Of a stretch of DNA of 64,000 nucleotides, positions 16,988 to 25,467 are shown piece by piece. The number at the start of each line of letters is the position of its first letter. The first letter of the stretch is position 1. The stretch spans positions 1,488,001 through 1,552,000 of the forward strand of contig CAWBVU010000006.1 in assembly GCA_963792405.1 (NCBI GenBank), in the 5' to 3' direction. This DNA is from SZUA-442 sp963792405 (GTDB lineage Bacteria; Actinomycetota; Acidimicrobiia; Spongiisociales; UBA5794). Below the pieces are notes generated by a model. The model had not been told where the DNA came from and made no database searches. It worked only from the letters and a program-made list of their open reading frames with translations. The position numbers were made by a program, and so were the translations under genes.

Positions 16988-17722
16988 TCAGCCGAACATC
17001 CAGACGAACAGGGGCGCGAGCACGAGTGCCGGGAGCATGTTGGCCACCCTCACCTGCTTCAGGTCGAGCAGGCGGAGGGAGATCCCGAGCAGCAGGACCC
17101 CTCCCGCCGACGCGAGGGCATCGATCATCGGATCCGTGAGGACGCCGTCGAGGGAACTCGCGAGGAGGGCGATCGTGCCCTGGATCACGAGCACGCTGAC
17201 GGCGGCGAGGCCGACACCCCAGCCGTAGACCGACGCGAACGCAATCGACGCGAACCCGTCGAGGCCCGCCTTGACGAGCAGGAGCTCGGGGTCGCCGAGC
17301 CCGTCAGCGATCGAACCGAGGATCGTCAGGGGACCGATCGTGAACACGAGCGACGCGATGACGAACCCCTCGGCGAATCTGGATCCCTTCGACGGGGGTT
17401 CCGGCTCCGTCGCCTCCGGGAGCTCGACGTCCAAGCCCTGCTCGCCCCCTGCGAGGCGCACCTGGAGCCATCGCCCCGCGTGCTCGAGGCCCTGCTCGAT
17501 GCGGAGGAGCTCACCGATCACCGCACCCAGGAGCACCGCGGCCAGAACGAGGACGAAGTCGTCGGTCGCCGCGACCTCCCGGATGGCGAGTGCACCGGTG
17601 AGGAGCCCCAGCGCGGCGGTGATGGTGTTGCGGAGGCGATCGGGGATGCGTGATCCGACGGTGACGCCGATGACGGTGCCGAGGAGCACGGTGAGGATGT
17701 TGGCGGCGGTACCGAGGTACAT
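16988..17722 (-). CDS. DUF554 family membrane protein
   Basis: A 244-residue integral membrane protein with about seven hydrophobic segments. The N-terminus NILTVLLGTVIGVTVG and the glycine-rich GLLTGALAIRE and FVIASLVFTIGPLTILGS segments are characteristic of the DUF554 (YdfK/YqgA) family. The function of the family is not established; a transporter or channel role is often suggested. It lies 46 bases downstream of the Nudix gene in the same direction, so it may be co-transcribed. Confidence 0.88.
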   Translation of the reverse strand: MYLGTAANILTVLLGTVIGVTVGSRIPDRLRNTITAALGLLTGALAIREVAATDDFVLVLAAVLLGAVIGELLRIEQGLEHAGRWLQVRLAGGEQGLDVELPEATEPEPPSKGSRFAEGFVIASLVFTIGPLTILGSIADGLGDPELLLVKAGLDGFASIAFASVYGWGVGLAAVSVLVIQGTIALLASSLDGVLTDPMIDALASAGGVLLLGISLRLLDLKQVRVANMLPALVLAPLFVWMFG

Positions 17723-17768
17723 GAGGTCGCCGAGTCTACGGTCGGGTGGCTCGCGGTTCGAAGCGCCG

Positions 17769-18356
17769 CTACCGAGGGTCCGACCCTCCCCCGCCGAGCT
17801 CCTCGGTCGGGCGCGCCAGCCCGTCCCTGAGCACGTCGAGGAGCTCCCTCACCATGAAGGCGGTCGCCCCCCAGAGGATCCCCTCGTCGAACTCGTAGAA
17901 CCACAACGGATGACCGAACCAGTCACGCTGCATCCATCGATCCTCATCGAGGAGCTCATCGAGCGTCGGTTCGATGATGACCTCGACCTCACGACGGTCG
18001 GGTACGAGCTCGGTCGGCCGCTCGATGCGCACCACGACGGGAATGATCGGCCGGGTCCTGTCCCTCGTCGTCACGGGGGACAGGCCGCCGAGGACTTCCA
18101 CCACGGCATCTGCCGGGAGCCCGATCTCCTCCCACGCCTCCCGCATCGCCGTGCTGATCGGTTCCTCACCGTCCTCCCTGTGCCCACCGGGGAACACGAC
18201 GTCGCCGGGGTGGGTCGGCATGTGATCGGGCCGCTTCGTGAGGATGATCCGCGTCGCGCCGCTGCCGTCCTCGTAGAGCGGGACGAGCACGGCGTATTCC
18301 GCCCCTGGAGGATCGACCACCGCGGGAAGGGCGCGCAGCACCGTCCAAGGATCCAT
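17769..18356 (-). CDS. Nudix hydrolase, CoA-pyrophosphatase (NudL-like)
   Basis: A 195-residue Nudix protein. The Nudix box is perfect: GHREDGEEPISTAM followed by REAWEEIGL, starting at about residue 70 and giving GX5EX7REUXEEXGU. The N-terminal ILTKRPDHMPTHPGDVVFPG fits the NudL/CoA-diphosphatase branch, which cleaves CoA and its derivatives. Substrate assignment is by similarity only. It is divergent from the GNAT gene, with 31 bases between starts. Confidence 0.85.
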   Translation of the reverse strand: MDPWTVLRALPAVVDPPGAEYAVLVPLYEDGSGATRIILTKRPDHMPTHPGDVVFPGGHREDGEEPISTAMREAWEEIGLPADAVVEVLGGLSPVTTRDRTRPIIPVVVRIERPTELVPDRREVEVIIEPTLDELLDEDRWMQRDWFGHPLWFYEFDEGILWGATAFMVRELLDVLRDGLARPTEELGGGGSDPR

Positions 18357-18387
18357 TCGGCGAGCTTATCCGGATAGGCTGCGCCCG

Positions 18388-18987
18388 ATGCCGACCACGG
18401 TCCACAGTCAGCCCAGGTACACCAGGCGGCTCATGCTTCGCCCCTTCCGCCGCCGCGACGTGGGACCGCTCCATGAGGCGATCGAGACCTCCCTCCTCGA
18501 CCTGCAGCCATGGCTGCCGTGGGTCGAGGGCTACAACCGTGGGGTGGCCCAGCGGTTCGTGCGGGAGTCGGTCGCCGCCTGGGCCGAGCGGAGGGCCTAC
18601 GACTTCACGATCCGCCCCCTCGATGACATCGATCGGCACCTCGGCAACGTCTCGGTGTGGCATACATCCGTCCAGAACGACATCGGGGAGGTCGGGTATT
18701 GGATCCGGTCCGACGAGGCGGGCCGTGGCTATGGCGCCGAGGCGACGACGAGGGCGGTCCAAGTCGGCTTCGAGGAGATGGGGCTCCACAAGGTCCAATT
18801 GCGGATCGCCGTGGGCAACACGAGGTCCGAGGCCATTGCGCGGAAGCTCGGTTTCGCGCTCGAGGGCACGCTGCGCGACGAGGTGAAGGTCGGCGACCGA
18901 TGGCTCGACCACACCGTGTGGTCACTCCTCGAGGACGAGTGGTGGGTCCAGCGCGAGCGCCATCGTTCCGAGGGCACGATCGCCTGA
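18388..18987 (+). CDS. GNAT acetyltransferase, RimJ/RimL type
   Basis: A 199-residue acetyltransferase of the ribosomal-protein N-acetyltransferase group. It shows the RimJ/RimL pattern RLMLRPFRRRDVGPLHEAI at the N-terminus, the acetyl-CoA-binding region DEAGRGYGAEATTRAVQ (about residues 111-127) and a NTRSEAIARKLGF helix typical of the fold. The substrate could be a protein N-terminus or a small molecule. TAGGCT (18374-18379) lies just upstream as a possible -10, which would make the message nearly leaderless. Confidence 0.85.
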   Translation: MPTTVHSQPRYTRRLMLRPFRRRDVGPLHEAIETSLLDLQPWLPWVEGYNRGVAQRFVRESVAAWAERRAYDFTIRPLDDIDRHLGNVSVWHTSVQNDIGEVGYWIRSDEAGRGYGAEATTRAVQVGFEEMGLHKVQLRIAVGNTRSEAIARKLGFALEGTLRDEVKVGDRWLDHTVWSLLEDEWWVQRERHRSEGTIA

Positions 18988-19088
18988 ACGGGCTCGCTCG
19001 ACCACGACGCAGTGCCCTCCGGGCGACCCGCGTCCTTCCCGGCGACCGGTATCGTGGCTACGACACGTCGAACCACAGGAAGACTCAC

Positions 19089-20240
19089 ATGCGCATCGGC
19101 ATCCTGACCGGCGGCGGCGACGTCCCCGGTCTCAACCCCTGCATCAAAGCGGTCGTCAATCGGGTCGCGGGAGAAGGGCACGAGGTCATCGGCTTCCGGC
19201 GGGGCTGGGGCGGCCTTCTCTACACCAACCCAGAGGACCCGGCTTCCATCGCGGAGAACACGATGGAGCTCAACCCGTCGAACGTGCGAACCGTCGACCG
19301 GACCGGTGGCACCTTCCTCCACACGAGCCGGACGAATCCCGGCAGGGTGCGGACCGCGCAGATACCCGACTTCCTCGAGTCCCCCGATCCCGACTCGGAC
19401 GGTCCCTTCGACTTCACCGAGCACTCGCTGCGCGTCCTCGACGCACTCGATGTCGATGTCCTGATCCCGATCGGTGGTGACGACACGCTGTCGTACGGTC
19501 TGCGCATGCACGATGAGGGCGTCCCCGTCATCGCCATCCCCAAGACGATGGACAACGACGTGCACGGCACGGACTACTGCATCGGGTTCTCGACGGCGGT
19601 CACCAGGGGTGTCGAGTTCATCCACAACCTCCGTACCAGTACGGGAAGCCACGAGCGCATCGCGGTCGTCGAGCTGTTCGGCAGGTACTCGGGCGAGACG
19701 AGCCTGGTCACCGCGTACCTCGCCGGCGTCGATCGGGCGATCATCTCCGAGGTCCCGTTCCGGATCGACCGACTGGCAGAGATGCTGCTCGAGGACAAGC
19801 GCAACAACTCGTCCCACTACGCGATGATGACGATCTCCGAGGGCGCCCAGCTCGAACAAGGGGAGATGGTCCTGTCGGGGGACGAGGACGCCTACGGCCA
19901 CCGGAAGCTCGGCGGGATCGGAGCCGTGACCGGGTCGCTCCTCACCGAGATCACCGGTCAGAACATCATCTACCAGCAGGTGGCCTACCTGATGCGGTCC
20001 GGCCGCCCGGACTCGCTCGACCTGATGGTGGCGACGAACTACGCCAACATGGCAGCCGACCTCGCCCTCGAGGGGATGTCAGGCCGGATGGTCGCCCTTC
20101 GGGGTGGCACCTATACCAACGTGCCGATCACCGTCACCTCCGAGGGCGTCAAGCGCGTCGACGTGGCGGAGCTCTACGACGTCGAGCAGTACCGGCCGAA
20201 GATCCGCCACGTCATGGGAAAGCCCATGTTCCTGTACTGA
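19089..20240 (+). CDS. pfkA: Phosphofructokinase, predicted PPi-dependent type
   Basis: A 383-residue PfkA-superfamily enzyme phosphorylating fructose 6-phosphate in glycolysis. Active-site segments are GILTGGGDVPGLN (4-16), IGGDDT (128-133) and PKTMDND (151-157). Established knowledge: ATP-dependent enzymes have GGDGS and PGTIDND, while PPi-dependent ones have Asp and Lys at these two positions. Here both are Asp131 and Lys152, predicting use of pyrophosphate and a reversible reaction. The ATG at 19089 follows AGGA at about 10 bases. The longer frame upstream is a shadow of the GNAT gene. Confidence 0.9.
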   Translation: MRIGILTGGGDVPGLNPCIKAVVNRVAGEGHEVIGFRRGWGGLLYTNPEDPASIAENTMELNPSNVRTVDRTGGTFLHTSRTNPGRVRTAQIPDFLESPDPDSDGPFDFTEHSLRVLDALDVDVLIPIGGDDTLSYGLRMHDEGVPVIAIPKTMDNDVHGTDYCIGFSTAVTRGVEFIHNLRTSTGSHERIAVVELFGRYSGETSLVTAYLAGVDRAIISEVPFRIDRLAEMLLEDKRNNSSHYAMMTISEGAQLEQGEMVLSGDEDAYGHRKLGGIGAVTGSLLTEITGQNIIYQQVAYLMRSGRPDSLDLMVATNYANMAADLALEGMSGRMVALRGGTYTNVPITVTSEGVKRVDVAELYDVEQYRPKIRHVMGKPMFLY

Positions 20241-20401
20241 GCGCCCGTCGCCCCGCCCCGACGCGGCGTGGGATCACGCCACGGTCGCTCGGAACCGAAT
20301 CCGGCGATGGCAGACCGAACGTCGTTCGTCGCGTCCTGTTCCCACTAGCCATCGTCGGAAGCGTCGACGATGATGGTGGTAGGTCGATCTTGGGAGGTCG
20401 T

Positions 20402-20650
20402 ATGCACAAGCACATCACCATCGAGGTCGGGATCGACGAGGACGACACGACGACGCTCGTCCACGCCACCCTGGACATCAGGGGCGACCAGTTCAACGCC
20501 ACCGGGCGGGCCCGGCGCAATCCCGGCGATCCCGCCATCCCGGTGATCGGCGAGGAAATCGCCCTTGCGAGAGCGTTGAGCTCGCTCGAGCGCCAGATCA
20601 TCGACAGGGCGTACGAGCGGATCGACGGCTCCGTGTCGCTCATGGGCTGA
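20402..20650 (+). CDS. DUF1876 family small protein
   Basis: An 82-residue protein matching the DUF1876 family found across actinobacteria. The pattern includes IEVGIDEDDTTTLVHATLD, then GRARRNPGDPAIPVIGEE, and then ALARALSSLERQI, with the expected spacing. Its function is unknown. It is preceded by GGAGG (20393-20397) and starts at the ATG at 20402; a TTG four codons upstream is less likely. A strong hairpin terminator at 20747 separates it from the convergent groEL. Confidence 0.85.
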   Translation: MHKHITIEVGIDEDDTTTLVHATLDIRGDQFNATGRARRNPGDPAIPVIGEEIALARALSSLERQIIDRAYERIDGSVSLMG

Positions 20651-20711
20651 CGCCCGCCGGGGTCGATGGGACCGCCCACCAGTTGGACCCATGCGCACCA
20701 GCCGTGGGCAT

Positions 20712-20741
20712 ACGAGCCTCAGGTGAACGAGCCTCAGGTGA
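20712..20741 (+). repeat. 15-bp direct repeat, two perfect copies
   Basis: ACGAGCCTCAGGTGA occurs twice back to back (20712-20726 and 20727-20741), followed by a partial third start (ACGAG). It sits immediately beside the terminator hairpin between DUF1876 and groEL. No function is evident. Confidence 0.85.
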
Positions 20742-20746
20742 ACGAG

Positions 20747-20774
20747 AAGGGGCGCCCCGAGAGGGGCGCCCCTT
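20747..20774. terminator. Strong bidirectional terminator hairpin downstream of groEL
   Basis: AAGGGGCGCCCC (20747-20758), loop GAGA, then GGGGCGCCCCTT (20763-20774) is a perfect 12-bp stem. It is placed between convergent genes and serves the minus-strand groES-groEL operon and probably the plus-strand DUF1876 gene. The flanking A and T bases give only a short U-tract. Confidence 0.85.
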
Positions 20775-20796
20775 GACGCTGTCGGTCGGCAGTGGA

Positions 20797-22434
20797 CTAG
20801 AAGTCCATGCCACCGCCGTGGTCGTGACCGCCTGGCATCGCCGGGGCCTCTTCCTTCCGCTCGGCGACCAGCGCCTCGGTCGTGACGACGAGCGCCGCGA
20901 TCGATGCCGCATTCTGGAGCGTCGAACGGGTCACCTTGGCGGGATCGATGATGCCTGCCGCGATGAGATCCTCGTACTCGCCCGTCGCCGCGTTGAAGCC
21001 GACATTGCCTGCCGTCTCCGCACGGACCTTGTCGACCACGACGCCGCCCTCATACCCTGCATTCGTCGCGATCTGCCGGATGGGTGCCTCGAGGGCCCGG
21101 CGCACGAGCTGGCGCCCGGCCTTCCAGTCGTCGCTCTTGCCGCGGAGCTTGTCGATGGCCGCGCCGCTGCGGAGCAGGGCCACGCCACCTCCGGGGACGA
21201 TGCCCTCCTCGACCGCCGCACGCGTCGCCTGGATGGCGTCCTCGATACGGTGCTTCTTCTCCTTCAGCTCGACCTCGGTGGCCGCGCCGACCTTGATCAC
21301 CGCGACACCGCCGCTGAGCTTGGCAAGGCGCTCGGAGAGCTTCTCCTTGTCCCAGTCGGAGTCGGACTTCTCGATCTCCTGGCGGATCTGCTTCACCCTC
21401 GCCTGGACATCGGCATGGGAGCCTGCGCCCTCGACGATCGTGGTGTTGTCCTTGGTGATCACGACCTTGCGGGCGTTGCCGAGCATGTCGAGGGTCGTGC
21501 CGTCGAGCTTGAGGCCGACCTCCTCCGAGATGACGGTGGCACCCGTGAGGATCGCAACGTCCTGCAGCTGGGCCTTGCGGCGCTCGCCGAAGCCGGGCGC
21601 CTTGACGGCGACCGAGGTGAACGTCCCGCGGATCTTGTTGACGATCAGTGTCGCGAGAGCCTCACCCTCGACGTCCTCGGCGATGATCAGGATCGGCTTG
21701 CCCGTCTGCATCACCTTCTCGAGCACGGGCACGAGGTCCTGGACCGAGCCGATCTTCTGATTCGCGATGAGGATGTAGGGATCCTCGAGCACCGCTTCCT
21801 GGCGATCGACGTCCGTGATGAAGTACGGCGAGATGTAGCCCTTGTCGAACTGCATGCCCTCCGTGAACTCGAGCTCGACACCGAAGGTCTGGCTGTCCTC
21901 GACGGTGATGACACCCTCGTTGCCGACCTTCTGCATCGCCTCTGCGATCTTCGTGCCGATCTCCGTGTCCGCTGCCGAGTTGGCGGCGACGTAGGCGATG
22001 GCCTCCTTGTCGTCGGAGCTGACGGGGATGGCGATGTCGGCGATCGACTCGACGACCGCATTGACCGCCTCCTCGATGCCACGACGCATCTCCATCGGGT
22101 TCGCACCGGCCGTGACGAGACGGAGCCCGTCGGTCACCATGGCCTGCGCGAGGACCGTCGCGGTCGTGGTGCCGTCACCGGCCACGTCGTTGGTCTTGTT
22201 CGCGACTTCCTTCGCCAGCTGGGCGCCCATGTTCTCGAACGGGTCGTCGAGCTCGATCTCCTTGGCGATGGTGACACCGTCGTTGGTGATCGTGGGAGCG
22301 CCCCACTTCTTCTCGAGCACCACGTTGCGGCCCTTCGGGCCGAGCGTCACCTTGACGGTGTCGGCGAGCTTGTCGACGCCCGCCTGGAGGCCCCGACGGG
22401 CCTCGTCATCGAAGTGGATTACCTTTGCAGCCAT
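20797..22434 (-). CDS. groEL: Chaperonin GroEL (60 kDa)
   Basis: A 545-residue chaperonin subunit forming the two-ring folding cage with GroES. It contains TLGPKGRNVVL, the ATP-site motif AGDGTTTATVLA, EGMQFDKGYISPYF and GIVPGGGVALLRS. The C-terminus is PGGHDHGGGMDF, so the usual Gly-Met tail is present but with two His residues interspersed; groES-linked actinobacterial GroEL1 proteins have His-rich tails. It follows groES by 14 bases in one CIRCE-controlled operon. Confidence 0.98.
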   Translation of the reverse strand: MAAKVIHFDDEARRGLQAGVDKLADTVKVTLGPKGRNVVLEKKWGAPTITNDGVTIAKEIELDDPFENMGAQLAKEVANKTNDVAGDGTTTATVLAQAMVTDGLRLVTAGANPMEMRRGIEEAVNAVVESIADIAIPVSSDDKEAIAYVAANSAADTEIGTKIAEAMQKVGNEGVITVEDSQTFGVELEFTEGMQFDKGYISPYFITDVDRQEAVLEDPYILIANQKIGSVQDLVPVLEKVMQTGKPILIIAEDVEGEALATLIVNKIRGTFTSVAVKAPGFGERRKAQLQDVAILTGATVISEEVGLKLDGTTLDMLGNARKVVITKDNTTIVEGAGSHADVQARVKQIRQEIEKSDSDWDKEKLSERLAKLSGGVAVIKVGAATEVELKEKKHRIEDAIQATRAAVEEGIVPGGGVALLRSGAAIDKLRGKSDDWKAGRQLVRRALEAPIRQIATNAGYEGGVVVDKVRAETAGNVGFNAATGEYEDLIAAGIIDPAKVTRSTLQNAASIAALVVTTEALVAERKEEAPAMPGGHDHGGGMDF

Positions 22435-22448
22435 ACTGAAAACTCCTC

Positions 22449-22736
22449 CTAGCCCAACACGGCGAGAACGTCGCGGCTGGAGAGGATCAGCAGGTCCTCG
22501 CCACCGTACTTGACCTCGGTGCCCCCGTACTTCGAGTAGAAGACGGTGTCACCGACCTTGACATCCATGGGGATCCGCTCCCCGTCCTTGAACTCGCCCG
22601 GACCGACGGCGAGGACTTCACCCAGCTGGGGCTTCTCCTTCGCAGTGTCCGGAATCACGAGCCCGCCCGCGGTGCGGGACTCCTGCTCGTCCTGGGGCTT
22701 CACGACGATGCGGTCGCCCAACGGCTTGAGATCCAT
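22449..22736 (-). CDS. groES: Co-chaperonin GroES (10 kDa)
   Basis: A 95-residue GroES lid protein. It has the PLGDRIVVKPQ N-terminus, the mobile loop DEQESRTAGGLVIP, and the GDTVFYSKYGGTEVK segment. AAAGGAG is well placed before the ATG at 22736. It is first in the groES-groEL operon, with two CIRCE-like operators and an extended -10 promoter directly upstream. Confidence 0.98.
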   Translation of the reverse strand: MDLKPLGDRIVVKPQDEQESRTAGGLVIPDTAKEKPQLGEVLAVGPGEFKDGERIPMDVKVGDTVFYSKYGGTEVKYGGEDLLILSSRDVLAVLG

Positions 22737-22757
22737 CCGACAGTCTCCTTTGGTCGG

Positions 22758-22784
22758 TTAGCAGTCGATACGTGCGAGCGCCAA
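22758..22784 (-). promoter_or_regulatory. CIRCE operator 1 (HrcA site), promoter-proximal
   Basis: TTAGCAGTC, nine bases, then GAGCGCCAA, matching the CIRCE consensus TTAGCACTC-N9-GAGTGCTAA at 8/9 and 7/9 positions. It lies just downstream of the predicted -10 of groES, so HrcA bound here would block transcription. Confidence 0.75.
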
Positions 22785-22792
22785 TGATAGCA
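22784..22792 (-). promoter_or_regulatory. Extended -10 promoter element of groES-groEL
   Basis: On the minus strand this reads TGC-TATCAT, an extended -10 (TGN plus 5 of 6 matches to TATAAT at 22789-22784). No good -35 hexamer is seen at the usual distance. It lies between the two CIRCE sites, consistent with heat-shock repression by HrcA. Confidence 0.5.
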
Positions 22793-22798
22793 CGGTGT

Positions 22799-22825
22799 CT
22801 GGCAGTCGCATACGTCGAGTGCTAA
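22799..22825 (-). promoter_or_regulatory. CIRCE operator 2 (HrcA site), distal
   Basis: CTGGCAGTC, nine bases, then GAGTGCTAA. The right half is a perfect CIRCE arm; the left matches at 6 of 9. It lies 14 bases from operator 1 on the far side of the -10 element. Tandem CIRCE sites before groES are known in actinobacteria. Confidence 0.75.
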
Positions 22826-22871
22826 CCCGCAGGCACGTGGAGGTATTCCGACACCTGCCTTCGGGATGGGG

Positions 22872-23957
22872 CTATGGGGACAGGACCCTGCCGAGGTCAG
22901 CACCCTCGATGATCCCAACGGCGACGCCGTCGTCGGTGACGATCACGCGACCCGAAGCACCAGCGGGAACCAGCAACAGGGTCTCGAGCGGGGTGTCGAT
23001 GTCCACGACGTCGGATGGCCCGATCGTGTGCATCACCGACCGGACCCTGGTCGATACCCATCGAGCGGGGGCGAGGGTATCGATCTCGTCCTGCCCGAGC
23101 ACCCCCACGACGCGTCCGTCCAGTTCCACGGGGAGTGATCGCAGCCGCGGGCCGATGGCGAAGTGGTCGACGACGGTGCTGATGGTGAGGTTCCCCGACA
23201 CCGCCTCGGGCGTCCCACGCATGACGTCGCGCACGGTCATGCCATCGAACGCCGCACTCAGCTGTTCGCGCCTGCCCGCACTCGCCGACGCGGCTGCGAC
23301 GAACCAGCCACCCGCGACGAGGAACATGCCCCAGGGGCTCCGCGCGATCACGAGGACGCCGACGCCCGCGCCGATGCTCCCCCAGCCGATCCACGAACCG
23401 ACGCGGATGACGACCCGGGTCGCCGCGACACGGTCCATGCCTCGATGGACGAGGATGCCCCGGGCGACGCGGCCGCCGTCGAGCGGGAAGCCGGGGAGGA
23501 GGTTGTACACGCCGATCGCGACGTTGGCGAGCGCCACGGCTGCTGAGGCCCTTCCCCAGGGGTCGCCGGATCCGAGAGCCAGGGCACCGACTCCGGCGAT
23601 CGCCGCGATCACAAGGGAAGCCGCGGGACCCGCCGCAGCGGTGAGGGCCTCCGTCTTCGGTGACGGGGACCCGTCGATCACGGAGTACCCGCCGAACATG
23701 GAGACGCGCACCGCGCGCACGTGGAGGCCCTGGCGCAGGGCGACTCGCACATGGCTGACCTCGTGGACGACGACGCTCCCGACGACCGCCGCACCGGTCG
23801 CCAACGCGACGATCCAGTTCGTGCGGACGTCACCGACGCCCGCGAGCTCGAGATCCACCGCCACCGCGACGCCGAACAGCAGCGCCAGCACGAACGCCGA
23901 TGCCTCCGCGACGATGGGGACGCCTGCGATCGACCCGAGCCGTATGCCGGAACTCAA
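22872..23957 (-). CDS. Site-2-protease-like M50 metalloprotease with tandem CBS domains
   Basis: A 361-residue membrane protease. It has zinc-binding HEVSH (residues 65-69) in a membrane segment and NLLPGFPLDGG further on, supplying the third ligand. The C-terminal CBS pair includes MTVRDVMRGTPEAV and VRSVMHTIGPSDV. Known for the family: it cleaves membrane-bound substrates, with CBS domains sensing adenine nucleotides. The start is probably the TTG at 23957, overlapping the tsaD stop (TTGA), since no ATG or GTG lies nearby. An ATG at 24068 would overlap tsaD by more than 100 bases and gives an Arg-rich tail. Confidence 0.85.
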   Translation of the reverse strand: MSSGIRLGSIAGVPIVAEASAFVLALLFGVAVAVDLELAGVGDVRTNWIVALATGAAVVGSVVVHEVSHVRVALRQGLHVRAVRVSMFGGYSVIDGSPSPKTEALTAAAGPAASLVIAAIAGVGALALGSGDPWGRASAAVALANVAIGVYNLLPGFPLDGGRVARGILVHRGMDRVAATRVVIRVGSWIGWGSIGAGVGVLVIARSPWGMFLVAGGWFVAAASASAGRREQLSAAFDGMTVRDVMRGTPEAVSGNLTISTVVDHFAIGPRLRSLPVELDGRVVGVLGQDEIDTLAPARWVSTRVRSVMHTIGPSDVVDIDTPLETLLLVPAGASGRVIVTDDGVAVGIIEGADLGRVLSP

Positions 23958-24967
23958 TGCCCGAGCCGAAGGCCGGGGTCGACATCGCCGAGCAGGTCGT
24001 CCCCGGGGATCCCCGCGGTCATCCGGTCGACGGCGACGCTTGCGATCATCGCCCCGTTGTCGGTGCACAGCGCGGGCTCGGGGACGAACAGGCCGACGCC
24101 TCGCCGGTCCGCCTCCTCGGCGAGGCGCTCGCGGAGACGTCGGTTTGCGAGGACCCCTCCGCCCCCTCCGACCACCTCGACACCGGTCGCCTCGGCCGCG
24201 TTGAACGTCTTGTCGACGATCACGTCGACGATCGCCTCCTGGATGGACGCGCTCACGTCGGAGCGAGGAGGCAGCTCCCCCGCCGCCTTCGCGTTCTCGA
24301 GCCAGGTGACCACCGATGTCTTGAGCCCGGAGAACGAGAAGTCGTACGGCCGGTCCCTCAACGCCCTCGGGAAGTCCACTGCTCGGGGATCGCCGTCGGT
24401 GGCATCACGATCGATCGCCGGACCGCCCGGATATCCGAGCCCCATGAACCTTGCGAGCTTGTCGAACGCCTCACCGGCGGCGTCGTCGATCGTGCCGCCG
24501 AGGATCTCGTAGTCGCCCCAGCCCCTGACATGGACGATCTGGCTGTGGCCACCGCTCGCCAGCACCACCACCGCCGGCGGCTCATACCCGTCGAAGGACA
24601 GCCGGGGTGCGTACAGGTGCCCCTCCATGTGGTCGACGCCGTAGATCGGGATGTCGAGGCTGTACGCGAGGGACTTGGCGAACGCATACCCCACCATGAG
24701 GGCACCGACCAGGCCCGGTCCCTTCGTGACGGCGATCGCGTCGAGGTCATCGGGATGGACGCCTGCCTGGGTGATGGCCCGGTGGACGAGCGGCCGGATC
24801 GCCTCGACATGGGCCCGGGCGGCCACCTCCGGGACGACGCCACCGAACCTCGAGTGGAGATCGGTCTGGGACGACAGTACGGACGACCGGACCTGCATGC
24901 CGTCGAGGACCGCCACGCCGGTCTCATCGCATGAGGTCTCGATGCCGAGGACGAGGGGACCGCTCAT
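23954..24967 (-). CDS. tsaD: tRNA N6-adenosine threonylcarbamoyltransferase TsaD
   Basis: A 337-residue Kae1/TsaD protein, catalytic partner in t6A37 modification of ANN-decoding tRNAs. It has the ASKHA fold with GIETSCDETGVAV, the metal-binding histidines in HMEGHLYAP, and ASGGHSQIV. It works with TsaB and TsaE, both encoded just upstream in the same operon. The ATG at 24967 overlaps the rimI stop by four bases; the longer upstream frame is a shadow of rimI. Confidence 0.97.
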   Translation of the reverse strand: MSGPLVLGIETSCDETGVAVLDGMQVRSSVLSSQTDLHSRFGGVVPEVAARAHVEAIRPLVHRAITQAGVHPDDLDAIAVTKGPGLVGALMVGYAFAKSLAYSLDIPIYGVDHMEGHLYAPRLSFDGYEPPAVVVLASGGHSQIVHVRGWGDYEILGGTIDDAAGEAFDKLARFMGLGYPGGPAIDRDATDGDPRAVDFPRALRDRPYDFSFSGLKTSVVTWLENAKAAGELPPRSDVSASIQEAIVDVIVDKTFNAAEATGVEVVGGGGGVLANRRLRERLAEEADRRGVGLFVPEPALCTDNGAMIASVAVDRMTAGIPGDDLLGDVDPGLRLGH

Positions 24968-25467
24968 GCGTGCTGCTCCAGCGAGGAGCGAATCCCTGCG
25001 ATGCGCTCTGCGTATTCGGGCGTGTCGATGTCCGTGGCCCACATCACGAGCGCATCCTCGTCCTTGTAGTAGTTCTTCCTGCGCCCGACGGGCTCGAATC
25101 CGAAGCGGTCGTAGAGGCCCTGCGCGACGGAGTTGGTGATCCTCACCTCGAGCGTCAGGTGGCGCGCCCCTGCCTCGAGGGCGCTCTCGACGAGGGCGAG
25201 CATCAGGCGTGTGCCGATGTGCTGGCCCCGCACCTCGGGATCGACGGCCACCGTCGTGATGTGGGCGTCCTCCTCGACGAGCAGGAGACCACCGTATCCG
25301 ACCAGGGTGCCGCCCGAGTCGATCGCCACGACGTAGGAGCGCGAGTCGATCGCGAGCTCGTCGAAGAAGACGCGGGGGGACCACGGTGTGGGGTAGATCT
25401 CGGTCTCGAGCTCCGCCACGGCGGGGATGTCGGTTCTCCTCATCTCTCGGATGGTCGGGGCGCTCAT
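24964..25467 (-). CDS. rimI: Ribosomal-protein S18-alanine N-acetyltransferase RimI
   Basis: A 167-residue GNAT protein, predicted to acetylate the N-terminal alanine of ribosomal protein S18. It has the acetyl-CoA loop VRGQHIGTRLM and the RimI motif LEVRITNSVAQGLYDRFGFE. Its position between tsaB and tsaD is the conserved location of rimI in many bacteria. The ATG at 25467 overlaps the tsaB stop (ATGA). Confidence 0.92.
   Translation of the reverse strand: MSAPTIREMRRTDIPAVAELETEIYPTPWSPRVFFDELAIDSRSYVVAIDSGGTLVGYGGLLLVEEDAHITTVAVDPEVRGQHIGTRLMLALVESALEAGARHLTLEVRITNSVAQGLYDRFGFEPVGRRKNYYKDEDALVMWATDIDTPEYAERIAGIRSSLEQHA

Noticed and set aside
20683..22452. A 589-codon plus-strand open frame opposite groEL
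   Set aside because: Its composition (Leu, Asp, Arg, His-rich) is the mirror of C-ending codon use in groEL; there is no ribosome site or recognisable domain.
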